Origin: Bufo bufo
Taxonomy: Eukaryota > Chordata > Amphibia > Anura > Bufonidae
Direction: 5' to 3'
NCBI RefSeq assembly: GCF_905171765.1
Contig: NC_053392.1
Span: forward strand, 445,312,837 to 445,376,836
DNA length: 64,000 nt
A model generated the notes under the pieces. It was given only the letters and a program-made list of their open reading frames with translations. It was not told the DNA's origin and searched no databases. Shown in pieces: positions 1 to 10,000 of the stretch (position 1 is the stretch's first letter; each line of letters starts with the position of its first letter). A program made the position numbers and the translations under genes.

Positions 1-447
1 TTCGATTGAGCATGCATTTCACTTGCTGAAGACAAAACTGAAGGGAAAATGCCCCAAGAACAAGCAGGAACTGAAGACAGTTGCAGTAGAGGCCTGGCAG
101 AGCATCACCAGGAATGAAACCCTGCGTCTGGTGATGTCTATGCGTTCCAGACTTCAGGCTGTAATTGACTGAAAAGGATTTGCAACCAAGTATTAAAAAG
201 TGAAAGTTTGATTTATGATTATTATTCTGTCCCATTACTTTTGGTCCCTTAACAAGTGGGAGGCACATATGCAAACTGTTGTAATTCCTACACCATTCAC
301 CTGATTTGGATGTAAATACCCTCAAATTAAAGCTGACAGTCTGCAGTTAAAGCACATCTAGTTCGTTTCATTTCAAATACATTGTGGTGGTGTATAGAGC
401 CAAAAATCTTAGAATTGTGTCGATGTCCAAATATTTATGGACCTGAC
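1..447 (+). mobile_element. Tc1-like DNA transposon, 3' end (cut by window edge)
   Basis: The 3' part of a Tc1-like element runs from the window edge to about 447. It holds the last 56 codons of the transposase, a 3' UTR and the terminal inverted repeat ending near GGACCTGAC. The next bases are TA, the expected target dinucleotide, followed by hAT transposase-like sequence. The element therefore sits inside the coding region of hAT-1, whose N-terminal part should lie left of the window. The final bases of the TIR seem slightly eroded. Confidence 0.8.
2..172 (+). pseudogene. Tc1-like transposase, C-terminal 56 residues
   Basis: The frame opens at the window edge with SIEHAFHLLKTKLKG and ends RLQAVID before TGA at 170-172. 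The IEH triplet is the conserved end of the Tc1 catalytic block (normally SPDLNPIEH), so its E should be the third catalytic acidic residue. The rest is the usual C-terminal helix region. Nothing upstream is visible, so I cannot say whether the full gene was intact. No stop or frameshift is seen in the visible part. Confidence 0.75.
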
Positions 448-449
448 TA

Positions 450-2222
450 ACTTTTACTGCCCACTGGGTGAACCTTCTGACAGCCGTCAAGCATGTAACC
501 TGTGGCACCCGTATGAATTTGGTGTTACTGCCACCGATTGCATGCAGGCCTGCCTCCTCTTCTCTTCCTCCTACTCCATCTCCTCCTCGGCTGACTCCTC
601 CTTTTCCACTGCTACCGCCTCTTCCACTGCATCCCCCCAGCTTCACAGAACCTATTCGACGTGCCAGGTGAGACTTTGCCATGCTGTGCTGCGACTAATG
701 TGTCGGGAAGCTAAGAGCCACACCAGTCCTGCACTCCTTTCAGTTCTACGGTCACAGGCCCATCAGTGGATAACCCTGCTCAATTTGACAGTTTGTAAAG
801 TGGTGTGCGACAATGGTGCCAATCTGCTGAGTGCGCTGAAACAGGGCAAAATGACACACGTGCCGTGCATGTCACATGTCCTGAACTTAGTCTTGCAGCG
901 ATTCGTTGCCAAATATCCCGGGGTCAAGGGCGTCTTGCGGCAGGCCAGGAAAATCTCTGCCCTTTTTAGAAGATCTTACAAGGCCATGGCTCTCCTTGCT
1001 GACCTTCAGCAGCGACATCATTTACCCATCAGACGTATGATTTGTGAGTTGACTGCCCGATGCGCTGGAACTCCACCTTGTATATGCTTGATAGGCTTCT
1101 CCAGCAGAAACGTGCCGTTAACGACTATCTGTACAAACTCTGCGGCAGGACAGGTTCTGGGGAACTTGTTTTTTTTTCACAGCGCCAGTGACTGCTCATG
1201 TGCGACGCATGTAGACTTCTGCGACCATTTGATGAGATCACCAAACTGGTCAGTCGCAGCCAGGGTGCCATCAGTGACATCGTACCTTAGGCCTTCTTTC
1301 TAGAGCGTGCATTGTGTCATTGATTAATCCGTCGAGGAGCAGGAGCAGGAAGATGAGGAAGTCACAATGCTGAATGATTTCCCAGAGTGGGCTTCTCCAT
1401 CTGAGACAAATCAGCAGGAGTCTGAAGAGGAGTCAGAGAGGATGGTGCCTGGGGGAGGAGGAGGAGCAAGAGCAGGCTTTAAACTTTTCTGGGATCCTTG
1501 GTGTTGTCCGTGGATGGGGGGAGACCGAGGAGGACATTCTCCCGGGCGATAAGCAGGAGCCAAGCCACTCCACCATTTCCAGTTTTGTGCAAATGGGGGT
1601 CTTCATGCTCCAATGTTTGAAGAGGGACCCCTATATTAACAGCATAAAGTGAAAGGACCAGTACTGGAAGGCAACGTACTTAGAACCCCGGTACAAATAC
1701 AAATTGGCGGACATGTTACCAGCATCACATAGGGCTGTCAGAATGAAGCATTTCCAGGCCTTGCTGCGAGAGATGCTGCATTCTGCTGTTGCGGGTGCTG
1801 GCAGAGAAATTTCCACCCACAGAGAAACAGTTGTGGGTACCAATCCTACCGAGTATGCAAGAAGAGGGCGGTTTGAAGATATGTTGGTCACTTCGGATAT
1901 GAGATCATTCTTGCAGCCAGCCCATCGACAGTCGCCATACAGATCCAGCCTCAGGGAACGCCTATACCAACAGGTGTCTGACTACATCGGGTTAACGGCC
2001 GATGTGGACTCTCTGAGAAGCATGGAACCACTGGACTACTGGGTGTGCAGGCTTTACCTGTGGCCAGAGCTGGCACAATTTGCCATTGAACTCTTGGCTT
2101 GCCCCTCGTCCAGTGTCCTGTCTGAAAGGACATTCAGCGCAGCAGGGGGGATCGTGACTGATAAGTGCACTTGCCTAGCTCATGACAGTGGGGACTACCT
2201 CACATTTCTAAAAATGAACTAG
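450..2222 (+). pseudogene. hAT-family transposase remnant (hAT-1)
   Basis: The copy reads in alternating frames and is clearly dead. Recognisable blocks in order are LTAVKHVTCGTRMNLV (about 470), VVCDNGANL followed by THVPCMSHVLNLVLQRF (about 800-910; the second catalytic D region), RRMICELTARC (degraded from the RWNST motif), and a C-terminal hAT dimerisation domain. The last reads YWVCRLYLWPELAQF, then LACPSSSVLSERTFSAAGG, and ends FLKMN before TAG at about 2220. The same blocks occur in the better preserved hAT-2 at 10001-13429. Several frameshifts lie between about 1075 and 1700. The N-terminal BED finger is absent because the Tc1 element interrupts the gene at 448. Confidence 0.85.
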
Positions 2223-2473
2223 GTATGGATCTCGGTTGGATTCAACACCTGTAACAACTACTATTTATTGAATTTCCTCATGACAGCCCACAAATATCCG
2301 CCACCAATCAGAACAAATAATGTTTGGTGAATGCCTAATGTTTGGGAATTCGGAGGAATTCAACACCTGTGACGACCACGTGTTATCGAATTTCAACTAT
2401 TATCATTCGTTTTTTTTTCAAGAGGGGGATTTTTTTTAGTTTTTAATCCAATTTTATATTTTTGTTCTTTTAA

Positions 2474-5238
2474 CCTCTTTAGGACACATGACGTACCGGT
2501 ACGGCATGTTGTCCCGGTACTTAAGGACACATGACGTACCAGTACGTCATGTGTATTTCCGATCACCGCTGCCCGGCGGGCGGTGATCGGAACAAGGTGC
2601 CTGTTCAAATTGTTGAGCAGGCACCTTGGCTAAATGCGCGGAGGGGTCCTGTGACCCCCCCCCCCCCCCCGTGTCGGCTTTCAATGGTGCGGCAACCGCG
2701 GGCGCAGGTGTCACCGGGTCCCCGTGGGGCTGTAGGGGGGACCTGATGGCATGGAAGGCAGTGTCATGCCTAAGGAAGGCATCGTGCTGCCTTCCGGCGA
2801 CGAGCCTGTGAGATCCAGCCCCCTGGAGCTCACAGGCCAGAAGCTGTATGAGTAATACACACAGTATTACTCATACAGCCAATGCATTCCAAACAGAAGT
2901 ATTGGAATGCATTGTAAAGGATTAGACCCCCAATAGTTGAAAAATAAAGTTAAAAAAAAGTTGAAAAAATAAAATTTCCCCCCCAAAAAATTAAAAGTTT
3001 CAAGTAAAAATAAACAAAAACTTCATTTTACCCAAATAAAGTAAAAAAATATTGTAAAAAATAGGGGGGGGGGGGAAGTAGACATATTAGGTATCGCCGC
3101 GTCCGTATCGACCGGCTCTATAAACATATCACATGACCTAACCCCTCAGATGAACACCGTAAAAAAATAAAAACTGTGCTAAATAAACCATTTTTTGTCA
3201 CCTTAGATCACAAAAAGTGTAATAGCAAGTGAACAAAAAGTCATATGCACCCCAAAATAGTGCCAATCAAACCGTCATCTCATCCCGCCAAAAATTAGAC
3301 CCTACCTAAGATACCTACCCAAAAACTGAAAAAACTATGGCTCTCAGAATATGGAGACACTTAAACATGATTTTTATTTTTAAAAAAAATTATATTATTG
3401 TGTAAAATTTACATAAATAAAAAAAGTATACATATTAGGTATCACCGCGTTAGTATCGACCCGCTCTATAAAAAATTCACATGACCTAACCCCTTAGGTG
3501 AATACCGTAAAAAAATAAAAATTTAAACGGTGTAAAAAAAGCAATTTTTTGTCACCTTACATCTCAAAAATTGTAATAGCAAGCGATCAAAGAGTCACAC
3601 GCACCCCAAAATAGTGCCAATCAAACCGTCATCTCATGAAACAAATATCATACCCTACCCAAGATAATCGCCCAAAAACTGAAAAAACTATGGCTCTCAG
3701 ACTATGGAAACACTAAAACATTTTTTTTGTTTCAAAAATGAAATCATTGTGTAAAACTTACATAAATAAAAAAAAGTATACATATTAGGTATCGCCGGGT
3801 CCGTGACAACCTGGTCTATAAAAATAATACATGATCTAACCTGTCAGATGAATTCTGTAAATAACAAAAAATAAAAACGGTGCCAAAACAGCTATTTCTT
3901 GTTACCTTGCCTCACAAAAAGTACAATATAGAGCAACCAAAAATCATACGTACCCTAAAATAGTACCAACAAAACTGCCATCCTATCCCTGGGGTCACTT
4001 TCTTGGGAGTTTCTACTCTAGGGGTGCATCAAGGGGGCTTCCAAAAACCGTACGGCATTCCTTTCCTTCTGCGCCCTGCCGTGTGCCCGTACAGTGGTTT
4101 ACGACCACATATGGGGTGTTTCTGTAAACTACAGAATCAGAGCCATAAATATTGAGTTTTGTTTGGCTGTTAACGCTTGCTTTGTAACTGGAAAAAAATT
4201 ATTAAAATGGATAATCTGCCAAAAAAGTGATATTATGAAATTGTATCTCTATTTTCCATGAATTCTTGTGGAACACCTAAAGGGTTAACAAAGTTTGTAA
4301 AATCTGTTTTGAATACCTTGAGGGGTGTAGTTTGTAGAATGGGGTCACTTTTTTGGAGTTTCTACTCTAGGGGTGCAACAGGGGGGCTTCAAATGGGACA
4401 TGGTGTCAAAAAAATTGTCCAGCAAAATTTGCCTTCCAAAAACCGTATGGCATTCTTTTCCTTCTGGGCCCTGCCGTGTGCCCGTACAGCGGTTTACGAC
4501 CACATATGGGGGGTTTCTGTAAACTACAGAATTAGAGCCATAAATATTGAGTTTTGTTTGGCTGTTAACCCTTGCTATATAACTGGAAAAAAATTATTAA
4601 AATGGAAAATCTGGCAAAAAAGTGAAATTTTGAAATTGTATCTCTATTTTCCATTAATTCTTGTGGAACACCTAAAGGGTTAACAAAGTTTGTAAAATCA
4701 GTTTTTAATACCTTGAGGGGTGTAGTTTCTAGAATGGGAATTTTTGGGTGGTTTCTATTATGTAAGCCTCACAAAGTGACTTCAGACCTGAACTGGTCCT
4801 TGAAAAGTGGGTTTTTGAAAATTTCAGAAAGATTTTAAGATTTGCCTCAAAACTTCTAAGCCTTGTAACATCCCCAAAAAATAAAATGTTATTCCCAAAA
4901 TGATCCAAACATGAAGTACACATATGGGGAATGTAAAGTAATAACTATTTTTGTAGGTATTACTATGTATTATAGAAGTAGAGAAATTGAAACTTGGAAA
5001 TGTGAAATTTTTTTACCAATTTTTGGTAAATTTGGTATTTTTTTATAAATAAAATTATTTTTTTTTTTACTTCATTTTACTAGTGTCATGAAGTACAGTA
5101 TGTGACAAAAAAAACTATCTCAGAATGGCCTGGATAAGTCAAAGCGTTTTAAAGTTATCACCACTTAAATTGACACTAATCAGATTTGTAAAAAATGGCC
5201 TGGTCCTTAAGGTGAAATAAGGCTGTGTCCTAAAGGGG
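2474..5238. mobile_element. piggyBac-type non-autonomous element (TTAA target duplication)
   Basis: The element starts CCTCTTTAGGACACATG after TTAA (2470-2473) and ends CTGTGTCCTAAAGGGG before TTAA (5239-5242). The ends are imperfect inverted repeats beginning CCYCTTTAGGACACA. TTAA duplication with CC-starting TIRs is diagnostic of piggyBac. Removing it restores the hAT-1 3' sequence, which matches the uninterrupted duplicate at 6540-6720. There is no transposase. The interior has an inverted GC-rich block at the left, then tandem copies of an AT-rich unit. A diverged relative is at about 60263-62099. Confidence 0.85.
3080..4735. repeat. Internal tandem duplications of the piggyBac-type element
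   Basis: A unit of about 348 bp starting AGTATACATATTAGGTATC is present at about 3080 (slightly diverged), 3427 and 3776. Further right, a second block starting near GGGTCACTTT is duplicated (about 3990 and 4340). The first of these copies lacks about 50 bp present in the second. A GAACACCTAAAGGGTTAAC segment recurs about 395 bp apart (4270 and 4667). Short frames in this block are repeat artefacts. Confidence 0.75.
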
Positions 5239-5242
5239 TTAA

Positions 5243-7030
5243 ACATATGAATTTGACATCTATTTGTACTGGCCTGCAGTAAAATTAATATCTAATGACC
5301 GTCCAGCCACATAATTACTTGTTCTTTTCTGTCCTGTGAATGCGTAATGTTTGGGGCCTGTACTACACTGGCCTGCCGTAAAATTGATATTGAATGGCCA
5401 TCTAATATACCTCCAGCCACATAATCATTTTATCATTAATGTATGGTGAATGCATATTTTTTGTGGCCTGAAATCTAACTGGCAAACAGTAAAATTGTTA
5501 TTCGGTGACCGCCTAATTTACCTCCAGCCACATTATCAATTGTGCTTTTCTGTACTGTGAATGAATCATTTTTGGGGCTTGTAGTCCACTGTGTAACGGT
5601 CGCGTACACACACACACAGGGGGAGGGAAGTGACCACTGCGCTGACAGGGGACAACTGGACGGCAATCTCTAACTTGGAATAAGTGCAGGGATGACAGAC
5701 AGACAAACAACAGGACGTGAACGGACCGAGTCAATACCAGGAAAGCTGCAAAGTACAAATGGAGCAAGCAGAGAATTGTCAGGAGAAGCTGGGGTCATAA
5801 ATACCAGGAGAGACGTGAAGTACCAAAGGAGTCAGCAGAGGATCGTCAGGAGGAGGCCGAGGTCAAATACCAGGAGAGCAGCAAAGTACACAAGGAGCAG
5901 GCAGAGGATCGTCAGGAATTCAGCAGGAGGTAAGTACGCCAGGAAAGACCAAATCACAGGTGGAACCTAAATTAACAGGCAACCTGTGGCCAGCAGGCTA
6001 CCTGTATTTATAGTGGGGAGTGAGGGTCATGTGACGTGGCCAGCGTCACATGACCGACAGACCAACCAGTCGAGCACCGAGTGATCAGCTCAGCGCTCAA
6101 GGCAGACTAGGAGCAGGGAGCCACCCAGCTAGTAAAGCCGCCCTGGGAATGAGGTCAAACACAGATCCTCATTCCCAAAGCTAAGCAACAGTTCTGCGGG
6201 CAATGGGGGACCGAGTGCACCTTCGGAACCCTGTTACACACTGGCCTGCTGTAAAAATGATATCCATTGACCGTCTAATATACCTCCGGCCACATAATCA
6301 CTTGATCATTTATGTACGTTGAATGCATCATTTTTGGGGCCTGTAATCTAACTGGCCACAGTAAAATTGTTATACAGTGACCGCCTAATGTACCTCCAGC
6401 TACATTATCAATTGTTCTTTTCTGTCCGGTGAATGCCTAATGTTTGGGGCCTGTACTGCACTGGCCTGCAGTAAAATTGATATTGAATGACCTTCTAATA
6501 AACCTCCAGCCACATAATTACTTGTTATTTTCTGTCTGGTGAATGCCTAATGTTTGGTACCTCGGAGGAATTCAACACCTGTTGACGATGACCACGTGTT
6601 ATCGAATTTCAACTATTATAATTCTTTTTTTTTTTTCAAGAGGGGGGATTTCGTTAGCCATGTTTTTAGTCCTATTTTATATTTTTTGTTCTTTTAAACA
6701 TATGTATTTGACATCTATTTGTACTGGCCTGCAGTAAAATTGATATCCAATGACTGTCTAATATACCTCCAGCCACATAATCATTTAATGTTTTCTATCA
6801 GGTGACTGCCTAATTTTTGGGGCCTGTACTCCTGTGGCCTAAAATAATTTTTTTCTAGAATCCAGCAGGCCACATTTTCGACAGTTTCCTTTTAAGACGC
6901 ATAAAAATGGCCCCTGATTAAAATACATATTTTTTGTTGGAATTTTTGCCATTGATCCCTCTTTGGTATGTCACTGTCCATGTTGTGGGACGATTTGTTC
7001 ACTTCTTGTATTTGGTGGCTGCAATAATGA
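5243..7030. repeat. 100-110 bp tandem repeats in the hAT-1 3' region
   Basis: Units begin GGCCTGCAGTAAAATT and carry TACCTCCAGCCACATAAT and a TGGTGAATGCCTAATG-like segment. Copies start at about 5272, 5370, 5481, 6243, 6353, 6464 and 6726, after subtracting the solo LTR. Units differ by up to tens of percent, so the array is old. Confidence 0.75.
5592..6238. mobile_element. Solo LTR, 647 bp
   Basis: The insert begins TGTAACGG and ends CCTGTTACA, that is TG...CA with inverted ends. It is flanked by the 5-bp direct repeat CACTG (5587-5591 and 6239-6243). This is the signature of an LTR retrotransposon reduced to one LTR. It carries a short CA run and three copies of a roughly 70-bp internal repeat (AATACCAGGA...GATCGTCAGGA, about 5730-5925). 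The family cannot be named from an LTR alone. Confidence 0.75.
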
Positions 7031-7148
7031 CCTGAAGGTTTTTCAGGTTCGTCTGCCATTAAAGTGAATGGGGCCTGCCACGAACTTTTGGTTTGTGAAC
7101 ATTTGAACGTGTTTGCGCATCGTCCCGGCCGATGTTCGTCCAACACTA

Positions 7149-8185
7149 CTGCTGAGCCATTCATACTTAATCTGTTCTGTTATACATAGACTTCCTGTGC
7201 ATTAGAATTCGTCTCAACAGGTGGTCTAAGATATTGCCGCTTTTATGTTGTTCACCTGCTGCAGCATTCATACTTACTTAATCTGTTAAATATATATATA
7301 TATATATATGGGAATAGAGAAAATGTGGGCAGCACCACTGTCAAAATAGTACAAACGGAGTGCCAGCGGCTGAGTAGGCGATCCACCTCCAAATAATATA
7401 GAAAAAAAGAAATCCGCAGCACATCCAATTGATCAAAAAGTAAAAAGAAGCTTTATTCACCAAGCATGCGACGTTTCAATCCTCTCAATGGGATTTTTCT
7501 CAAGCAAGTGTCACTGCTTGAGAAAAATCCCATTGAGAGGATTGAAACGTCGCATGCTTGGTGAATAAAGCTTCTTTTTACTTTTTGATCAATTGGATGT
7601 GCTGCGGATTTCTTTTTTTCTATATATATATATATATATATATTTATTTTTTCCTGTGTATCAGATTCAGTCTTAACAGGCGGTCTAATATATAGGCGCT
7701 TTTATCTTGTTCACCGGCTGCACCTTTTAAACTTAATCTGTTACATCTGTTTATTGATTCAGTTACTCTACACTATGGCCAACAGACAGTGGCCTGGGCC
7801 CTCCAAAGGAACAGATAGTGGCAAGAAGGGTTGGTGGTAGCAGAAGCCGCAGCAACAGGCCAGAGCTGCCTCTGTCATCCAGTGGTTGTGTTTTGACCAA
7901 CCATCCAGCTGTACTTGAATGGCTGACTTCCTCTTCAACAACTTCTCCGGTGACAACGGATACATATAGCCAGGAATCAGTGGGTCCCTCTGACACTATG
8001 CTTAGTTGGCATGGCCCAGAAACTGCCTATGTGCCCTCACCTGTCCTGAACCTGAGCTTTTTGAGGACAGTCAGCAGTTACAGGACAACACAGACTTGGA
8101 GTAGAAGTCTGCTGCGGACTCTATTTGGAGTGCAACTACTGATATGGGCAGTCGGGTGGAAGCACATGTTGCGGGAGGTCAGGAA
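7149..8185 (+). pseudogene. hAT-4: 5' UTR repeats and N-terminal coding remnant
   Basis: The left part has two copies of an untranslated module (TTCACCTGCTGCA...CTTAATCTGTTA), separated by the foldback insertion at about 7309-7640. A start at 7775 gives MANRQWPGPSKG and soon hits stops. Another frame gives HPAVLEWLTSSSTTSPV, which resembles the region just after the BED finger-proximal N-terminus of frog hAT transposases. The copy is cut at 8185 by hAT-2 and resumes at 23942 after the duplicated GTCAGGAA. It is non-functional. Assignment rests on weak resemblance and on its relation to the neighbouring hAT copies. Confidence 0.5.
7399..7622. repeat. Near-perfect foldback (arms about 108 bp) of Penelope-type sequence
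   Basis: Arms 7399-7506 and 7515-7622 are near-perfect inverted copies around an 8-base spacer, flanked on both sides by (AT)n runs. Each arm contains a stem AATCC/GGATT followed by GAAACGTCGC and then GGTGAATAAAGCTTC. That layout (stem, GAAAC, polyadenylation-like AATAAA) resembles the ends of Penelope-like elements. I infer that this is an inverted terminal fragment of one. Confidence 0.6.
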
Positions 8186-8345
8186 TAGAGTTGAGCGAAC
8201 ACCTGGATGTTCGGGTTTGAGAAGTTCGGCCGAACTTCCCGGAAATGTTCGGGTTCGGGATCCGAACCCGACCCGAACTTCGTCCCGAACCCGAACCCCA
8301 TTGAAATCAATGGGGACCCGAACTTTTCGGCACTAAAAAGGCTGT
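8186..8345. repeat. 3' TIR and subterminal repeats of hAT-2
   Basis: After the TIR come several short inverted copies of the motif TTCGGG/CCCGAA and CCATTGAAATCAATGG, a palindromic subterminal region. Clustered TTCGGGTTCG motifs also follow the hAT-3 TIR at 29029. Subterminal repeats are the usual binding sites of hAT transposase BED domains; binding here is inference. Confidence 0.7.
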
Positions 8346-8461
8346 AAAACAGCCCAGGAAAGGGCTAGAGGGCTGCAAAAGGCAGCAAAATGTAGTTAAA
8401 TCCCCTGCAAACAAATGTGGATAGGGAAATGAATTAAAATAAAAATAAAAATTAACCAATA

Positions 8462-9890
8462 TCAATTGGAGAGAGGTCCCATAGCAGAGAATCAGGCTTC
8501 ATGTCAGCAGAGAATCAGTCTTCATGTCATAGCAGAGAATCAGGCTTCATGTCATAGCAGAGAATCAGGCTTCACGTCACCCACCACTGGAACAGTCCAT
8601 TGTCATATAATTTAGGCCCCGGCACCCAGACAGAGGAGAGAGGTCCCATAACATAGAATCTGGCTTCATGTCAGCAGAGAATCAGTCTTCATGTCATAGC
8701 AGAGAATCATGCTTCACATCACCCAACATTGGAACAGTCCATTGTCATATAATTTAGGCCCCGGCACCCAGACAGAGGAGAGAGGTCCCATAACATAGAA
8801 TCTGGTTTCGTGTCAGCGACTCAGCAGAAAATCAGTCTTCATGTCAGCAGAGAATCAGGCTTCATGTCACCCACCACTGGAACAGGCCACTGTCAGATAT
8901 TTTTAGGCCCCGGCACCCAGACAGAGGAGAGAGGTCCCATAACATAGAATCTGGCTTCATGTCAGCAGAGAATCAGTCTTCATGTCATAGCAGAGAATCA
9001 TAATTCACATCACCCAACATTGGAACAGACCATTGTCATATAATTTAGGCCCCGGCACCCAGACAGAGGAGAGAGGTCCCATAACAGAGATTCAGGCTTC
9101 ATGTCAGCGACTCAGCAGAGAATCAGTCTTCATGTCATAGCAGAGAATCAGGCGTCATGTCACCCACCACTGGAACAGGCCACTGTCAGATATTTTTAGG
9201 CCCCGGCACCCAGACAGAGGAGAGAGGTCCCATAACGGAGATTCAGGCTTCATTTCAGCAGAGAATCAGTCTTAATGTCATAGCAGAGAATCAGGCTTCA
9301 CGTCACCCACCACTGGAATAGTCCATTGTCATATATTTAGGCCCCGGCACCCAGACAGAGGAGAGAGGTCCCATAGCAGAGAATCTGGCTTCATGTCAGC
9401 AGAGAATCAGTCTTCATGTCATAGCAGAGAATCATGCTTCACATCACCCACCACTGGAACAGTCCATTGTCAGATATTTAGGCCCAGGCACCCAGGCAGA
9501 GGAGAGAGGTCCCATAGCAGAGAATCTGGCTTCATGTCAGCAGAGAATCAGTCTTCATGTCATAGCAGAGAATCAGGCTTCACGTCACTCACCACTGGAA
9601 CAGTCCATTGTCAGATATTTAGGCCCAGGCACCCAGGCAGAGGAGAGAGGTCCCATAGCAGAGAATCAGGCTTCACGTCACCCACCACTGGAACAGGCCA
9701 TTGTCAGATATTTAGGCCCAGGCACCCAGGCAGAGGAGAGAGGTCCCATAGCAGAGAATCTGGCTTCATGTCAGCAGAGAATCAGTCTTCATGTCATAGC
9801 AGAGAATCAGGCTTCATGTCACCCACCACTGGAACAGGCCACTGTCAGATATTTTTAGGCCCCGGCACCCAGACAGAGGAGAGGTTCATT
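8462..9890. repeat. About 145-bp tandem array in the hAT-2 3' non-coding region
   Basis: About ten units each contain AGGAGAGAGGTCCCATA, one or more copies of GCAGAGAATCAGGCTTCATG and ACCACTGGAACAG, and GGCCCCGGCACCCAG. Spacing of the GGCCCCGGCACCCAG block is 142-150 bp, with one short unit of about 89 bp. Sub-repeats of about 35 bp (AGCAGAGAATCAG) are nested inside. The 196-codon open frame here is the repeat read through and is not a gene. Confidence 0.9.
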
Positions 9891-10000
9891 CAACTTTGGG
9901 TTGCCCCGCAATATAATGGTAAAATGAAAATAAAAATAGTATTGAATGAGGAAGTGCCCTGGAGTACAATAATATATGGTTAAGGGGAGGTAGTTAATGT

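Larger units (their letters stand above)
449..7148 (+). mobile_element. hAT-1: degenerate hAT element, 5' truncated by the Tc1 insertion
   Basis: The transposase remnant (450-2222) is followed by a long 3' non-coding region of 100-110 bp repeats. It ends near 7148 with GTTCGTCCAACACTA, close to the reverse complement of the TIR seen on hAT-2 and hAT-3 (TAGRGWTGAGYGAAC). A piggyBac-type element (2474-5238) and a solo LTR (5592-6238) are nested in it. A roughly 150-bp block at 2330-2470 recurs at 6540-6700, so the 3' region also grew by larger tandem duplication. The right boundary is inferred from TIR similarity only. Confidence 0.65.

Noticed and set aside
437..1303. 288-codon frame starting in the Tc1 TIR
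   Set aside because: The ATG belongs to the Tc1 end. Only its central part matches hAT transposase and the rest is out of frame, so I annotate it as a hAT remnant.
9393..9983. 196-codon open frame with SHSRESGF repeats
   Set aside because: It is the 145-bp array of the hAT-2 3' region read through, antisense to the transposase.
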